DNA from: Cryobacterium melibiosiphilum
GTDB lineage: Bacteria > Actinomycetota > Actinomycetes > Actinomycetales > Microbacteriaceae
DNA length: 58,402 bases
Reading direction: 5' to 3'
NCBI RefSeq assembly: GCF_003602235.1
Contig: NZ_QZVS01000072.1
Coordinates: forward strand, 1 to 58,402
Shown here: positions 29,054-39,735 of the stretch, one piece after another
How positions within the stretch are numbered: the stretch's first letter is position 1
How the letters are laid out: each line of letters starts with the position of its first letter
Notes under the pieces: generated by a model
Databases searched by the model: none
Seen by the model: the letters and a program-made list of their open reading frames with translations, nothing else
Told to the model about the DNA's origin: nothing
Made by a program: the position numbers and the translations under genes

Positions 29054-29520
29054 GCCGGTACGGTCGCAGCCTCGGGGGGAAGCTCCGCGGGTTCGGCCGG
29101 TGCGGCGAAGGGCTCGGCGGTCTCCATCAGGCGGGACCGGATGAGGAAGCGCACGCCGCGGGGGGCTTCGGCGCTGAAGCCGCTGCCGCGGCCCGGAACC
29201 ACGTCGACCGTGAGGAAGGTGTGGCTCCAGTAGGCGAACTGTTCGGTCGACATCCAGAAGTCGAGGGGTTGCTCCGGCTGGCCCGCTGCGGCGAGGTCGA
29301 ACTGGCCGAGGCGCACGTCCTGCTCGGAGGTGATGAATTCCCCGGCCATGAACAGCATCGGGGAGCTCCCGTCGCAGCATCCGCCGGACTGGTGGAACAT
29401 GAGCGGTCCGTGCTCCTGCCACAGGCTGCGCAGCAGGTCCACGGCGACCGGGGCGAGCTCCACCCGGGGAAGGGATTCGCCGGGAATCGTGACCGACGCG
29501 GTGATGGTTGGTGTCGACAT
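29050..29520 (-). CDS. DUF779 domain-containing protein
   Basis: A 156-residue cytosolic protein with the DUF779 core HGPLMFHQSGGCCDGSSPMLF, including the conserved GGCCDG double cysteine, and WSHTFLTVDVVPGRGSGFS. Families of this type are encoded beside aldehyde dehydrogenases of the AcoD/ExaC group in many bacteria; their role is not known, though a cysteine-based helper function is conceivable. The ATG has AGGAGG upstream. The gene is downstream of the first dehydrogenase, beyond a strong hairpin, so it may be expressed by partial read-through. The C-terminal Ala/Pro/Glu tail follows FLIRSRLME. Confidence 0.88.
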   Translation of the reverse strand: MSTPTITASVTIPGESLPRVELAPVAVDLLRSLWQEHGPLMFHQSGGCCDGSSPMLFMAGEFITSEQDVRLGQFDLAAAGQPEQPLDFWMSTEQFAYWSHTFLTVDVVPGRGSGFSAEAPRGVRFLIRSRLMETAEPFAAPAEPAELPPEAATVPA

Positions 29521-29566
29521 TGACGTGCCTCCTGGCTGACTGCGTGTGACGTGCGGGTAAAACCCA

Positions 29567-29605
29567 CAGGGGCTGCCTACGACGTTACGTCGTGGACAGC
29601 CCCCT
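29567..29605 (-). terminator. Strong hairpin between aldehyde dehydrogenase 1 and DUF779
   Basis: GGGGCTG (29569-29575) pairs with CAGCCCC (29597-29603), and ACGACG (29579-29584) with CGTCGT (29588-29593) around a TTA loop. Only one mismatch and one wobble lie between. It is a long stable stem about 30 bases after the dehydrogenase stop, in minus-strand transcription. It may be a terminator with read-through or an RNA-processing site. Confidence 0.6.
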
Positions 29606-29635
29606 GGCTAGGTGTGATGCGGAGTTGACGGTTTC

Positions 29636-31159
29636 CTAGAAGAAACCGAGCGCGTTTTCGGAGTAGGACACCAGGAGGTTCTTGGTCTGCTGGTAGTGCC
29701 CGAGGGCGAGCTTGTTGTTCTCCCGGCCGATGCCCGAGCTCTTGTAGCCACCGAACGCGGCACCGGCGGGGTAGGCGTGGTAGTTGTTGACCCAGACCCG
29801 TCCGGCCTGGATGTCCCGGCCGGCGCGGTAGGCGACGTTACCGTTGCGGGACCAGACACCGGCGCCCAGGCCGTAGAGCGTGTCGTTGGCGATCGAGATG
29901 GCGTCGTCGTAGTCGGTGAAGCTCGTGACGGCGAGCACCGGTCCGAAGATCTCCTCCTGGAACAGGCGCATCTTGTTGTGCCCCTCGAAGATGGTCGGCT
30001 GCACGTAGTAGCCGCCGGTGAGGTCTCCGCCGAGGTCGGCGCGTTCCCCGCCGAGGGCCAGCTTCGCGCCCTCTTTCTTGCCGATGTCGATGTAGGACAG
30101 GATCTTCTCGAGCTGGTCATTGCTGGCCTGGGCACCGACCTGGGTAGACGTGTCGAGGGGGTTTCCCTGGATGGCCAGTTTGGTTCGTGCGATGGCGTCG
30201 CTGAGGAAGCTGTCGTAGATGGGCTTCTGCAGCAGTGCCCGGCTCGGGGCGGTGCAGACTTCGCCCTGGTTGAATGCGAAGAGCACGAAGCCTTCCTGGG
30301 CCTTGTCGTAGAAGGCATCCTTCTCTTGCGCCACGTCGCTGAAGAAGATGTTCGGGCTCTTGCCGCCGAGTTCGACCGTGGAGGGGATGATGTTCGCCGA
30401 GGCGTACTGCAGGATCAGGCGGCCGGTGGAGGTCTCTCCGGTGAAGGCGATCTTGCGGATACGGTTGCTCGAGGCAAGCGGCTTGCCGGCTTCCAGCCCG
30501 AAGCCGTTGACGATGTTCACGACGCCCGGGGGGAGCACGTTGCCAAGAAGTTCGATGAGCACGAGGATCGAGGCAGGAGTCTGCTCGGCGGGCTTCAGCA
30601 CGACGGTGTTGCCGGCGGCGAGGGCGGGCGCGAGCTTCCAGACGGCCATCAGAATGGGGAAGTTCCACGGGATGATCTGGCCGACGACGCCGAGCGGCTC
30701 GTGGAACTGGTAGGAGACGGTGTCTCCGTCGAGCTGGGCGTGGTCGCCGTCCTGGGCCCGGATCGCGGAGGCGAAGTAGCGGAAGTGGTCGGCGGCGAGC
30801 GGGATGTCGGCGTTGAGAGTCTCGCGGATCGCCTTGCCGTTGTCCCAGGTCTCGGCCACGGCCAGGAGTTCGAGGTTTGCGTCGATGATGTCGGCGATCT
30901 TGTTCAGCACCGCGGCACGCTCGGTGGCGCTCGTCTTGCCCCAGGCCGGCGCGGCCTTGTGCGCGGCGTCGAGGGCGAGGTCGATGTCTTCGGCGGTGCC
31001 ACGAGCGACCTCGGTGAACGGCTTGCCATTGACGGGGGAGATATCTTCGAAGTACTGGCCCTTGACGGGAGCGACCCACTCGCCGCCGATCCAGTTCTCA
31101 TAACGCGGCTTGAAGGTTACCTTCGAGTCGGGGGATCCGGGGGTTGCATAAACAGTCAT
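29636..31159 (-). CDS. NAD-dependent aldehyde dehydrogenase (AcoD/ExaC type), copy 1
   Basis: Oxidises an aldehyde, probably acetaldehyde or another short-chain aldehyde, to the acid; the substrate is inferred from the AcoD/ExaC-type length and sequence. The 507-residue protein has [10 protein letters not shown] (Asn166), the nucleotide-binding [18 protein letters not shown] (Glu263) and the nucleophile Cys302 in NQGEVCTAP. The C-terminal [25 protein letters not shown] is also present. It is colinear, without visible gaps, with two other copies in this block. The ATG follows AGAGGAGTGCC. Its promoter lies inside the 3' end of the upstream regulator gene. Confidence 0.95.
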   Translation of the reverse strand: MTVYATPGSPDSKVTFKPRYENWIGGEWVAPVKGQYFEDISPVNGKPFTEVARGTAEDIDLALDAAHKAAPAWGKTSATERAAVLNKIADIIDANLELLAVAETWDNGKAIRETLNADIPLAADHFRYFASAIRAQDGDHAQLDGDTVSYQFHEPLGVVGQIIPWNFPILMAVWKLAPALAAGNTVVLKPAEQTPASILVLIELLGNVLPPGVVNIVNGFGLEAGKPLASSNRIRKIAFTGETSTGRLILQYASANIIPSTVELGGKSPNIFFSDVAQEKDAFYDKAQEGFVLFAFNQGEVCTAPSRALLQKPIYDSFLSDAIARTKLAIQGNPLDTSTQVGAQASNDQLEKILSYIDIGKKEGAKLALGGERADLGGDLTGGYYVQPTIFEGHNKMRLFQEEIFGPVLAVTSFTDYDDAISIANDTLYGLGAGVWSRNGNVAYRAGRDIQAGRVWVNNYHAYPAGAAFGGYKSSGIGRENNKLALGHYQQTKNLLVSYSENALGFF

Positions 31160-31212
31160 GGCACTCCTCTGTCGACGACGATGTCGGCGGCTGCACTTGC
31201 GGCCGTGAGAAG

Positions 31213-31254
31213 AGGCTAGGGCATCGAACGTTGCGAAAGGTTGCGGTGGGTTCC
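31213..31254 (-). promoter_or_regulatory. Promoter and triple-box operator of aldehyde dehydrogenase 1
   Basis: Read on the minus strand, GCAAC-type boxes lie at 31250-31254 (GGAAC), 31240-31244 and 31230-31234, each 10 bp apart. Then come 11 bp and a -10 box TAGCCT (31218-31213). The -10 box overlaps the regulator stop codon and the boxes lie in its last codons. A stem-loop (31189-31204) would sit at the start of the mRNA. The same layout recurs at the other two copies. Confidence 0.6.
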
Positions 31255-32613
31255 GGTCTCGCGCAATTCGAGGTCGGCGTCCATGCGGCTGAGTTCGCTC
31301 TCGATGCGGGTCAACCGGGCGACGACCGTCGCGCGCTTCGGGGACCGTGGCGGCAGCAGTTCGAGACAAGCCCGCCAGACTTCGGTGTCGTAGGTGGCCT
31401 CCTCACTGCGGGCGTAATCGAGGAGCAGGTCGGGGGAGGCGTCGCTGAGCATCGATTCCCGCAATCGGGCGCTCACCTCGGCACGCAGTTCGACTATTCC
31501 GGGGGCCAGCGAGTTGGGGAGCACCGCGCCGCGGTAGGCGCCGAGGGCCACCCGGTGCGCGCCGCGTTCGAGGAACGCGAGCACACGCTGGGCGTCCAGT
31601 TCCAGGGGCGACTCGAGGCGGTACGGGCGTGAGCTGATCACGATCCGCGGGCTCAGGGTGTCGAGCACCTTGCGCACGCGCACCATCTCGGCGCGGACGG
31701 TGTCGACACCGTTGGCCTGGTCGCTGAGCATGAGGGCGAGCCGGTCGGCCGAGAGCCCCTGTCGGTGCCAAGCGAGCAGGGTGAGGATCTCGGCGTGGCG
31801 GGGGCTGATCTCCACGGTCTTGCCGCCGACGGTCAGCTGGCCATTGTCGCTGCCGAGAATGGTCAATCCCGCCGGTGCCTCGCGGCGCCGCGGCGTGGGG
31901 GTGAGCGCCAGGCCGACCCGGGCGGCGCCCTGCTCGTCGGCGCCGAGGCCGAGCCGCTGGATGCGCAGTTCCGCCTCGATTGCGGCGACGGCGGCCTCGA
32001 CCAACGGCAGGGTCTGGGGAGCCACGGCATCCGCCCCGCCCGTAATGTCGATGACGCCGAGCACGACGCCGGACTCCGGATCGTGAATGGGCACCGCGGT
32101 GCAGCTCCAGGGGTGCGCCATGCGGTTGAAGTGTTCGGCGCGCTGGATCTGGATTCCGTGGTTGAGGGCGAGGGCAGTGCCCGGTGCGCTCGTGCCCACG
32201 CGACGCTCCGACCAGTCGGCGCCCTCGACGAACATCATTTCCTCGGCCTTGCGGCGCAGCACCCGGTCGCCGTCGATCCAGAGCAGTCGACCGGATTCGT
32301 CGCCGACGGCGACGATCAATCCCGCGTCGAAGGCGTGGCGAATGAGCAGGTTGTGCACGACCGGTAACACCGATGACAGCGGATGCCGACTGCGCAGGTC
32401 CCGCAGCTCGTTGGCGCTGAGTTCGTGCTCGGGGGCAACGGTGGACGGGTCGAGCCGGAGTGACAGGGATCGAACCCAGGATTCCTGCACGAGTCGCCGC
32501 ACTCCGCTGCGCATGACTTTGTCCGACACGGCGGACTCGTGGTCCTTCTCGAGCTGGGCGAACGTCGCGCGTTCGGAATCCTCGGGGGAGAAAGCGGTCC
32601 AGGGACTGATCAT
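31216..32613 (-). CDS. GAF-domain transcriptional regulator with SARP-like C-terminus, copy 1
   Basis: A 465-residue predicted regulator. The N-terminal half contains a GAF-type sensor region at about 60-225 ([46 protein letters not shown]), like the sensor half of AcoR-type activators. There is no AAA+ sigma-54 activation domain; instead a winged-helix region ([53 protein letters not shown]) and a helical segment follow, resembling OmpR/SARP architecture. It probably controls the neighbouring dehydrogenases. The ATG at 32613 has GAAGG upstream; a TTG one codon earlier is also possible. It is closely similar to the second regulator in this block. Confidence 0.88.
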   Translation of the reverse strand: MISPWTAFSPEDSERATFAQLEKDHESAVSDKVMRSGVRRLVQESWVRSLSLRLDPSTVAPEHELSANELRDLRSRHPLSSVLPVVHNLLIRHAFDAGLIVAVGDESGRLLWIDGDRVLRRKAEEMMFVEGADWSERRVGTSAPGTALALNHGIQIQRAEHFNRMAHPWSCTAVPIHDPESGVVLGVIDITGGADAVAPQTLPLVEAAVAAIEAELRIQRLGLGADEQGAARVGLALTPTPRRREAPAGLTILGSDNGQLTVGGKTVEISPRHAEILTLLAWHRQGLSADRLALMLSDQANGVDTVRAEMVRVRKVLDTLSPRIVISSRPYRLESPLELDAQRVLAFLERGAHRVALGAYRGAVLPNSLAPGIVELRAEVSARLRESMLSDASPDLLLDYARSEEATYDTEVWRACLELLPPRSPKRATVVARLTRIESELSRMDADLELRETGTHRNLSQRSMP

Positions 32614-32645
32614 CAACCTTCGATCCTCACGGGTCTGCGCGGCAT

Positions 32646-32693
32646 GGGCGACGTTGCCCGGCCGGGACTTCCAGCATAAGTGCCCCAGGCACT
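32646..32693 (-). promoter_or_regulatory. Control region of regulator copy 1
   Basis: On the minus strand a -10 box TATGCT lies at 32678-32673, directly preceded by the dyad AGTGCC-N3-GGCACT (32693-32679). About 14-27 bases downstream of the -10 box is an imperfect palindrome, GGGCAACGTCGCCC (32659-32646). It contains one GGCAAC box like those ahead of the dehydrogenases, a position suited to repression of its own transcription. Confidence 0.4.
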
Positions 32694-32694
32694 G

Positions 32695-32725
32695 GGGCGA
32701 CGGACTTTTCGAAAGTCCGCCGCCC
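32695..32725 (-). terminator. Hairpin after aldehyde dehydrogenase 2
   Basis: GGGCGACGGACTTT (32695-32708) and AAAGTCCGCCGCCC (32712-32725) form a 14-bp stem with a 3-base loop. The single non-complementary position is an A-C mismatch on the plus strand but a G-U pair in minus-strand RNA, which fits a terminator for the minus-strand gene ending 20 bases away. Confidence 0.65.
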
Positions 32726-32745
32726 GAGGTGAGCTTCGCTGCTGC

Positions 32746-34269
32746 TTAGAAGAAGCCCAGCGCGTTCTCGGAGTAGGAGACCAGGGTGTTCTTGGTCTGC
32801 TGGTAGTGGCCGAGGGCGAGCTTGTTGTTCTCGCGGCCGATGCCGGAGTTCTTGTACCCGCCGAACGCGGCGCCCGCCGGGTAGGTGTGGTAATTGTTGA
32901 CCCACACGCGGCCGGCTTCGAGGTCTCGGCTCGCGCGGTACGCGACGTTGCCGTTGCGGGACCAGACCCCGGCCGCGAGGCCGAACTCCGAGTCGTTGGC
33001 GATCTCGATGGCGTCGGCGTAGTCCTCGAAGCTGGTGACGGCGAGCACCGGGCCGAAGATCTCCTCCTGGAAGATGCGCATCGAGTTGTCCCCCTCGAAG
33101 ATCGTCGGCTGAATGTAGAAGCCGCCGCTGAGTTCGCCGCCGAGGTCGACGCCCTCGCCACCGAGCAGCAGCTTCGCGCCCTCCTGCTTGCCGATCTCGA
33201 TGTAGGAGAGCACCTTGTCGTACTGCGCCTTGCTGGCCTGCGCGCCCATCTGGGTCTCGGTGTCGAGCGGGTTTCCCTGCTTGATGAGCTTGGTGCGGGC
33301 GACGGCGTCGGTGACGAAGGTGTCGTAGATCGACTTCTGCACCAGCGCGCGGGTCGGCGCGGCGCAAATCTCGCCCTGGTTGAGGGCGAAGAGCACGAAG
33401 CCCTCCTGGGCCTTGTTGTAGAAGGCGTCGTCTTCCTGGGCGACGTCGGCGAAGAACAGGTTCGGGCTCTTGCCGCCGAGTTCGACGGTGGAGGGGATGA
33501 TGTTCTCGCTGGCAGCCTTCAAGATGGTGCGGCCGACCGGGGTGGAGCCGGTGAAGGCGATCTTGCGGATGCGCGGCGACGAGGCCAGGTGGGCGCCGGC
33601 ATCCGAGCCGTAGCCGTTGACGATGTTGAGCACGCCGGCCGGCAGGATATCGCCGATGAGCTCGATCAGCACGAGGATCGATACGGGGGTCTGCGACGCG
33701 GGCTTCAGCACGATCGCATTGCCGGCGGCGAGGGCCGGGGCGAGCTTCCAGGAGGCCATCAGGATGGGGAAGTTCCAGGGGATGATCTGCCCGACGACGC
33801 CGAGCGGCTCGTGGAACTGGTAGGAGACGTTGTCGCCATCGAGTTCGGCGTGGTCGCCGTCCTGGGCGCGGATGGCGGCGGCGAAGTACCGGAAGTGGTC
33901 GGCGGCCAGGGGGATGTCGGCGGCGAGGTTCTCGCGCACGGGCTTGCCGTTGTCCCAGGTCTCCGTGACGGAGAGCAGTTCGCGGTTGGCGTCGATGACG
34001 TCGGCGATCCTGTTCAGCACGGCGGCGCGCTCGGCGGAGCTGGTCTTGCCCCAGGCCGGCGCGGCAGCGTGGGCGGCGTCGAGGGCGAGTTCGATGTCGG
34101 CGGGCGTTCCGAGGGCGACCTCCGTGAACTGCTTGCCGTTCACGGGGGAGATGTCCCCGAAGTACTCGCCGTTCACGGGCGGAGTCCACTGCCCGTTGAT
34201 CCAGTTCTCGTAGCGGGGCTTGAAGGTGATCAGTGCGTCCGGGGTTCCGGGAGCGGAGTAGATGGTCAT
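32746..34269 (-). CDS. NAD-dependent aldehyde dehydrogenase (AcoD/ExaC type), copy 2
   Basis: Second 507-residue paralogue, colinear with the others. The catalytic set is intact: [28 protein letters not shown] and the nucleophile in NQGEICAAP. It differs from copies 1 and 3 around the active Cys (ICAAP instead of VCTAP) and in [13 protein letters not shown], so its substrate range may differ. It shares more with copy 3 than with copy 1 ([31 protein letters not shown]). It has its own promoter with triple boxes and its own terminator hairpin, so it is an independent transcription unit without a private regulator gene. Confidence 0.95.
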   Translation of the reverse strand: MTIYSAPGTPDALITFKPRYENWINGQWTPPVNGEYFGDISPVNGKQFTEVALGTPADIELALDAAHAAAPAWGKTSSAERAAVLNRIADVIDANRELLSVTETWDNGKPVRENLAADIPLAADHFRYFAAAIRAQDGDHAELDGDNVSYQFHEPLGVVGQIIPWNFPILMASWKLAPALAAGNAIVLKPASQTPVSILVLIELIGDILPAGVLNIVNGYGSDAGAHLASSPRIRKIAFTGSTPVGRTILKAASENIIPSTVELGGKSPNLFFADVAQEDDAFYNKAQEGFVLFALNQGEICAAPTRALVQKSIYDTFVTDAVARTKLIKQGNPLDTETQMGAQASKAQYDKVLSYIEIGKQEGAKLLLGGEGVDLGGELSGGFYIQPTIFEGDNSMRIFQEEIFGPVLAVTSFEDYADAIEIANDSEFGLAAGVWSRNGNVAYRASRDLEAGRVWVNNYHTYPAGAAFGGYKNSGIGRENNKLALGHYQQTKNTLVSYSENALGFF

Positions 34270-34320
34270 AAGTGTTCCTCAGTCGACGGCATCGTCGGTT
34301 GTCTCGCAGAATGGCTGTAC

Positions 34321-34387
34321 CGGCCGTCTCACGGCCGTTGTCTGACGCTAAAGGCGCAGGGGTTGCCCGAACGTTGCCTGACCTTGC
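34321..34387 (-). promoter_or_regulatory. Promoter, triple-box operator and 5' stem-loop of aldehyde dehydrogenase 2
   Basis: Minus-strand GCAAC-type boxes lie at 34383-34387 (GCAAG), 34373-34377 and 34362-34366, at 10- and 11-bp intervals. Then come 11 bp and a -10 box TAGCGT (34350-34345). The mRNA would begin with the perfect 7-bp stem-loop CGGCCGT / ACGGCCG (34321-34337). The start codon is 75 bases downstream of the -10 box. Confidence 0.6.
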
Positions 34388-34414
34388 CTGCCCCCGGTCT
34401 GGGCCTTAACGAGC

Positions 34415-34448
34415 GGATACCGCGGCGCCCGAAGGCACCGCGGCATCC
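34415..34448 (-). terminator. UUCG hairpin after aldehyde dehydrogenase 3
   Basis: A 15-bp stem on the minus strand (GGATGCCGCGGTGCC / GGCGCCGCGGTATCC, two G-U pairs) is closed by a TTCG loop. It lies 13 bases after the stop of copy 3 and before the operator of copy 2. It insulates the two units although no T-run follows. Confidence 0.75.
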
Positions 34449-34461
34449 GTTGTCGAGAGGG

Positions 34462-35985
<1,524 letters not shown>

Positions 35986-36035
35986 AAAGCTCCTCAGGTG
36001 ACGCACACCCCGGGGGTTTCCCGGCGTCCGCGCCT

Positions 36036-36103
36036 GGCCGCTTGGCGGCCTCACTCTCAAAGCTAGATCGGTCGGAGTTGCCGACCCCTTGCCTAACGTT
36101 GCC
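36036..36103 (-). promoter_or_regulatory. Promoter, triple-box operator and 5' stem-loop of aldehyde dehydrogenase 3
   Basis: Minus-strand boxes lie at 36098-36102 (GCAAC), 36088-36092 (GCAAG) and 36077-36081 (GCAAC), at 10- and 11-bp intervals. Then come 11 bp and a -10 box TAGCTT (36065-36060). A perfect 6-bp stem-loop GGCCGC / GCGGCC (36036-36050) would form the 5' end of the mRNA. The operator begins 4 bases after the stop codon of regulator 2. Confidence 0.6.
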
Positions 36104-36106
36104 GGG

Positions 36107-37468
36107 CTATTGTTGTGCGATCTCGGCCTGGATGCTCGCGAGGCGGGCGACGATGCTCGCCCGCTTCGGGGAGTGGGTCGGCAGCAATTCGAGGCAGGCA
36201 CGCCAGACCTCTGCGTCGTAGCGGGCCTCGTCGGTGCGCGCATAGGTCAGCAGCAGGTCGACGGAGGCGTCGCTCAGGAGGGATTCCCGCAGCCGGGCGC
36301 TGACCTCGGTGCGAATTTCGACGATGCCGGGGGCGATGGAGCGGGGCAGCAGCGGCCCGCGGTAGGCGGCGAGGGCGACGCGGTGCGCGCCGCGCTCGAG
36401 CAGTGTCAGCACCCGCTGGGCGTCGAGCTCCACCACGGATTCGAGCCGGTACGGCTGCGAGCTGATCACGATGCGGGGGCTGAGCCGGTCGAGCGCCTTG
36501 CGCAGGCGCACCATCTCGGAGCGCAGGGTGTCGAGCGAACTTGACTGCTCGTGCAGCAGGGAGGCGAGGCGCTCGGTGGACAGCCCGCCGGGGTACCAGG
36601 CCAGCAGGGTCAGGATTTCGGCGTGCCGCGGACGAATCTCGATCGACCGGTCGCCGCTGTCGAGGCGGCCGTGATCGGTGCCGAGAACGCTGAGCGCGAC
36701 CGGGCCGGCCTTGCGCAGCGGCACGGAGACCGCGGGGGCCGGGGCTGCACTCGACGAGAGGCGGATGACGGCCGGCCGGGTCTTGTGGGGTACCGTGCCG
36801 CGTGAGGCCGGGCCGGCGGGGGGCGCCAGGGTCAGGGCGTTGATGCGCAGTTCGGCCTCCATCGCGGCGACCGACGCCTGCACGAGGGGCAGGGTCTGGG
36901 GGGCGACGGCATCCGTGCCCCCGGTGATGTCCACGACGCCGACGACGCGGCCGTCGGGGGCGTGCACGGGCACGGCGGTGCAGCTCCAGGCCAGGGCGAG
37001 CCGGTTGAAGTGTTCGGGGCCGCGAATCTGCACGGCCCGGTTCACCGCGAGGGCGAGACCGGGGGCATTGGTGCCGGCGTGGGCTTCGGACCAGTCCGCG
37101 CCCTCGACGAAGTTCATGGCCTCGACCTGACGGCGCAGCACGCGGTCGCCGTCGAGCCAGAGCAGTCGACCGAATTCGTCGCTGACGGCCACGACGAGAC
37201 CGGCGTCGACGGCGTGGCGAATGAGCAGGCTGTGCACGACCGGCAAGACGGCGGCGAGCGGATGGTCGTTGCGCAGCTCGCGCAGCTGGCCGAACGTCAG
37301 GCTGGGCTCGGGAACGAGTGAGTCCCGGTCGAGTTCGAGTGAGCGGGATCGCTCCCAGCTCGCCTGCACGAGCTCACCCTGGGCCAGTTGCGCCGGTACG
37401 AGGTGAATCGGGCTCGCGGGGTGGCTGAACCAGCTGCGAGTCTTATCAAGGGCGCTGGGCATCGACAT
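36107..37468 (-). CDS. GAF-domain transcriptional regulator with SARP-like C-terminus, copy 2
   Basis: A 453-residue paralogue of the other regulator, with the same order: GAF-like sensor ([42 protein letters not shown]), a Pro/Ala-rich linker that is longer here, and a winged helix ([45 protein letters not shown]). The C-terminal region is helical. It likely senses an aldehyde-related small molecule and controls the dehydrogenase promoters; this is inferred from position. The ATG at 37468 (or 37462) fits the N-terminus of copy 1, while an upstream ATG at 37537 would add an Arg-rich stretch overlapping the promoter. It is divergent from the next plus-strand gene. Confidence 0.87.
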   Translation of the reverse strand: MSMPSALDKTRSWFSHPASPIHLVPAQLAQGELVQASWERSRSLELDRDSLVPEPSLTFGQLRELRNDHPLAAVLPVVHSLLIRHAVDAGLVVAVSDEFGRLLWLDGDRVLRRQVEAMNFVEGADWSEAHAGTNAPGLALAVNRAVQIRGPEHFNRLALAWSCTAVPVHAPDGRVVGVVDITGGTDAVAPQTLPLVQASVAAMEAELRINALTLAPPAGPASRGTVPHKTRPAVIRLSSSAAPAPAVSVPLRKAGPVALSVLGTDHGRLDSGDRSIEIRPRHAEILTLLAWYPGGLSTERLASLLHEQSSSLDTLRSEMVRLRKALDRLSPRIVISSQPYRLESVVELDAQRVLTLLERGAHRVALAAYRGPLLPRSIAPGIVEIRTEVSARLRESLLSDASVDLLLTYARTDEARYDAEVWRACLELLPTHSPKRASIVARLASIQAEIAQQ

Positions 37469-37500
37469 CCGTTCGGCGGGCCATCGGCGACGAGTGCGGG

Positions 37501-37526
37501 TGTGCCGGGCCGGGCACTCCAGTCTA
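37501..37526 (-). promoter_or_regulatory. Control region of regulator copy 2
   Basis: On the minus strand TAGACT (37526-37521) is a -10 candidate. The dyad AGTGCC-N6-GGCACA (37518-37501) lies just downstream, over the expected transcription start. The same AGTGCC / GGCAC half-sites occur beside the -10 box of regulator copy 1, so this may be an autoregulatory site. Confidence 0.35.
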
Positions 37527-37540
37527 TGCGGGAGCATGCA

Positions 37541-37569
37541 TTACAGGCTGGGAGTTGTGCCGGTACAAA
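37541..37569 (+). promoter_or_regulatory. Candidate promoter of the hypothetical gene upstream of aroQ
   Basis: TTACAG (37541-37546) and TACAAA (37564-37569) are separated by 17 bp. They lie in the divergent gap between regulator 2 and the plus-strand hypothetical gene. Confidence 0.3.
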
Positions 37570-37649
37570 ACGCGAGAAAAACCGTCAGGTTCTTGAAATA
37601 GCCCTGTGGAAAACTCCGCGTGACGCTCAAACCGCAGCAGGGTGTGCGC

Positions 37650-38054
37650 ATGACTCCCCACGAGATGCTCGAAGATGCCGCTCCGGTGACAACCGTCGCC
37701 GAAGCCCAGGACCGCGTGGCCGACCTGGTCGGCCCGGCGATTGTGCGCAAGATCTGGTTCATGATGTGTGACCGGCACGGCCTGCAGATGCCGATCCTCA
37801 TGCCCATCGAGGATATTCCCCTGGTGCCCGAACCGGGGGAGCTGGCATCCTTCGCCGCCGGCCTCGGCACGCTCTTGCGCGATCTCGCCCCCGGGGGCAG
37901 CGTGATCCTGACCCTGGAACGCCCCGGGGCAGCGACCCTGACCGCGCCGGACCGGGCCTGGGGAACTGAACTGCGGGCATCCTTCGGCGCGGTGACCCGG
38001 GTGCTCGGGGTGTTCCTGGCCCACGATGACGGAGTGGTGGTGCTGAAGGGGTAG
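37650..38054 (+). CDS. Hypothetical protein, possibly JAB/RadC-like fold, upstream of aroQ
   Basis: A 134-residue soluble protein that I do not recognise as a named family. It has an N-terminal helix (TTVAEAQDRVADLVGPAI), then strands KIWFMMCDRHGLQMPILMP and SVILTLERPG, and near the end GVFLAHDDGVVVLK. The strand pattern vaguely recalls RadC/JAB-type proteins but lacks a visible metal motif. Codon use is like the neighbours, so it is probably a real gene. The ATG at 37650 has GCAGGG upstream; a GTG at 37620 would add ten residues. It lies 91 bases before aroQ. Confidence 0.7.
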   Translation: MTPHEMLEDAAPVTTVAEAQDRVADLVGPAIVRKIWFMMCDRHGLQMPILMPIEDIPLVPEPGELASFAAGLGTLLRDLAPGGSVILTLERPGAATLTAPDRAWGTELRASFGAVTRVLGVFLAHDDGVVVLKG

Positions 38055-38133
38055 GGCAGCCGCAGTTCGTCGCCCCACCGGAGCCGGGAGCGCCTCGCCC
38101 AGCCGTACAGTTCAGCCGTGCAGTCCAATGGAT

Positions 38134-38139
38134 TATGGT
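38134..38139 (+). promoter_or_regulatory. -10 box for a probable leaderless aroQ mRNA
   Basis: TATGGT fits TANNNT and ends 6 bases before the aroQ ATG, predicting transcription from the start codon itself. No proper ribosome-binding site is present. A separate promoter here makes sense because the aldehyde dehydrogenase block cuts aroQ off from the aroB transcript. Confidence 0.4.
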
Positions 38140-38145
38140 CGATGG

Positions 38146-38586
38146 ATGACTACAATCCTCGTTCTGAACGGTCCGAACCTGGGGCGCCTCGGCAGCCGGG
38201 AACCGGATGTCTACGGCGCGGCGAACCTCGACGACCTGCGGGTGATGCTGGTCGCCGCCGCCCCCGCCGGGGTGAGCGTCGACCTGCGCCAGACCGATGA
38301 TGAGGCAGAACTCATCCACTGGATCTACGAGGCCGTCGACGAGGGCATGCCCGTGATCCTCAACCCGGCGGCGTTCACGCACTACAGCTACGCGCTGCGG
38401 GATGCGGCTGCCCTCGTCACCAAGGCGGGGCTGCCGCTCATCGAGGTGCACATCTCTAACCCGCACGCGCGCGAGACGTTCCGCCACACGAGCGTTGTCA
38501 GTGCCGTCGCGACCGGCGTGATCGCCGGTCTCGGCTTCGATTCGTATCGCCTGGCCCTCGACTTCGTCACCCGCCGGCCGGCGTAG
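38146..38586 (+). CDS. aroQ: Type II 3-dehydroquinate dehydratase
   Basis: Dehydrates 3-dehydroquinate to 3-dehydroshikimate, the step between AroB and AroE. The 146-residue protein shows ILVLNGPNLGRLGSREPDVYG (catalytic Tyr in the flexible loop), the substrate-binding NPAAFTHYSYALRDA, and IEVHISNPHARETFRH with the catalytic His and Arg. Length is typical for the dodecameric type II enzyme. It is on the same strand as aroB but separated from it by the minus-strand block, and it precedes efp and nusB as in mycobacteria. Confidence 0.95.
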   Translation: MTTILVLNGPNLGRLGSREPDVYGAANLDDLRVMLVAAAPAGVSVDLRQTDDEAELIHWIYEAVDEGMPVILNPAAFTHYSYALRDAAALVTKAGLPLIEVHISNPHARETFRHTSVVSAVATGVIAGLGFDSYRLALDFVTRRPA

Positions 38587-38613
38587 CGCGCCGGCCCGGG
38601 GTGAATCGGGGCT

Positions 38614-38643
38614 TTGGCGCTGGGGTGCCGGGGGAACTACACT
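38614..38643 (+). promoter_or_regulatory. Candidate efp promoter
   Basis: TTGGCG (38614-38619), an 18-bp spacer and TACACT (38638-38643, TANNNT) lie in the 120-base aroQ-efp gap and predict a leader of about 57 nucleotides. Confidence 0.45.
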
Positions 38644-38706
38644 CGTTTGAGGCCGATTGGGCCGCGCACCTTCCTAAGTGAACGAATTGAACGGAACCTC
38701 CCCCTC

Positions 38707-39267
38707 ATGGCCTCTACCGCCGATATCAAGAATGGCGTCGTCCTCAAGATCGATGGCAACCTTTGGGCCGTCATTGAATTTCAGCACGTCAAGCCGGGCA
38801 AGGGTGGCGCGTTCGTGCGCACCAAGCTCAAGAACGTCGTGAGCGGCAAGACCGTCGACCGCACGTTCAACGCCGGCGCCAAGATCGAGACCGAGAACGT
38901 CGACCGTCGCGACTTCACCTACCTCTACGCCGATGGCGAGTCGTACGTGTTCATGGACGTCGCCGACTACGACCAGCTCTATGTCTCCGCCGCCGTCGTC
39001 GGCGACGCGAGCAACTTCATGCTCGAGAGCCAGGCCGTGACCGTGGCCCTGCACGACGGAAACCCGCTCTATGTCGAGCTGCCGGCATCCGTCGTTCTCG
39101 AAATCACGTACACCGAGCCCGGCCTGCAGGGCGACCGCTCGACCGGCGGCACCAAGCCTGCCACCGTCGAGACCGGCTACCAGATCCAGGTTCCACTGTT
39201 CCTCGAGCAGGGCACCAAGGTCAAGGTCGACACCCGCACCGGCGACTACCTCGGCCGCGTCAACTAG
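38707..39267 (+). CDS. efp: Elongation factor P
   Basis: Binds stalled ribosomes and promotes peptide bond formation at polyproline stretches. The 186-residue protein begins [20 protein letters not shown]. It has the tip loop PGKGGAF, whose Lys is the modified position in many bacteria, then two OB domains and the C-terminal [30 protein letters not shown] signature. No lysine-modifying enzyme gene is visible nearby. The ATG at 38707 is preceded by GGAACC; an upstream in-frame GTG at 38614 coincides with the promoter and is rejected. nusB starts on the last base of its stop codon. Confidence 0.97.
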   Translation: MASTADIKNGVVLKIDGNLWAVIEFQHVKPGKGGAFVRTKLKNVVSGKTVDRTFNAGAKIETENVDRRDFTYLYADGESYVFMDVADYDQLYVSAAVVGDASNFMLESQAVTVALHDGNPLYVELPASVVLEITYTEPGLQGDRSTGGTKPATVETGYQIQVPLFLEQGTKVKVDTRTGDYLGRVN

Positions 39268-39686
39268 TGAGCGCTCGCACCAAAGCGCGCAAGCGCGCCC
39301 TCGACATCCTCTACGCCGCCGACGTGCGGCAGACGACGATCCCGGAGTCCCTCGCCCGCGAGGCCGAGCGTGCCGTCAGCGAACCGGACCGGATGGCCTC
39401 CTGGCTGTACGCCCGCGAGATCGTCGACGGGGTCGTCGACAACAAGGTCGAGATCGACGAACTGATCGAGACGTATTCGCAGGGCTGGACCCTGGCGCGG
39501 ATGCCGACCATCGACCGCGCGATCCTGCGCATCGGAATCTGGGAGATTCTCTATAACGACGCCGTGCCGGTCGCCGTGGCGATCGACGAGGCGGTGGAGT
39601 CTGCCAAGGTGTTATCAACGGATGATTCTGCCGGCTTCGTCAACGGACTGCTCGGCAAGATCGCTCAAACCGCACCATCCGCGTAG
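39267..39686 (+). CDS. nusB: Transcription antitermination protein NusB
   Basis: Forms the rRNA antitermination complex with S10 (NusE) on boxA RNA. The 139-residue helical protein shows RTKARKRALDILYAADVR, the central IDELIETYSQGWTLARMPTIDRAILRIGIWEILYN core and the C-terminal VAIDEAVESAKVLSTDDSAGFVNGLLGKI. All are standard. The GTG start overlaps the efp TAG (TAGTG), so the two genes are coupled. A GTAGCGCTAC palindrome at the stop codon may contribute to termination. Confidence 0.95.
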   Translation: MSARTKARKRALDILYAADVRQTTIPESLAREAERAVSEPDRMASWLYAREIVDGVVDNKVEIDELIETYSQGWTLARMPTIDRAILRIGIWEILYNDAVPVAVAIDEAVESAKVLSTDDSAGFVNGLLGKIAQTAPSA

Positions 39687-39710
39687 CGCTACTCGTTCTG
39701 ACAGGTAGCG
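39683..39710 (+). terminator. Candidate terminator after nusB
   Basis: GTAGCGCTAC (39683-39692) is a perfect palindrome covering the nusB stop. CGCTAC can alternatively pair with GTAGCG at 39705-39710 around a 12-base loop. No T-run is present. Confidence 0.3.
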
Positions 39711-39735
39711 GCTGACGGGCAACAGGGGGAACACG

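Noticed and set aside
38614..38706. Longer start of efp
   Set aside because: It coincides with the predicted promoter and leader; EF-P begins at [10 protein letters not shown].
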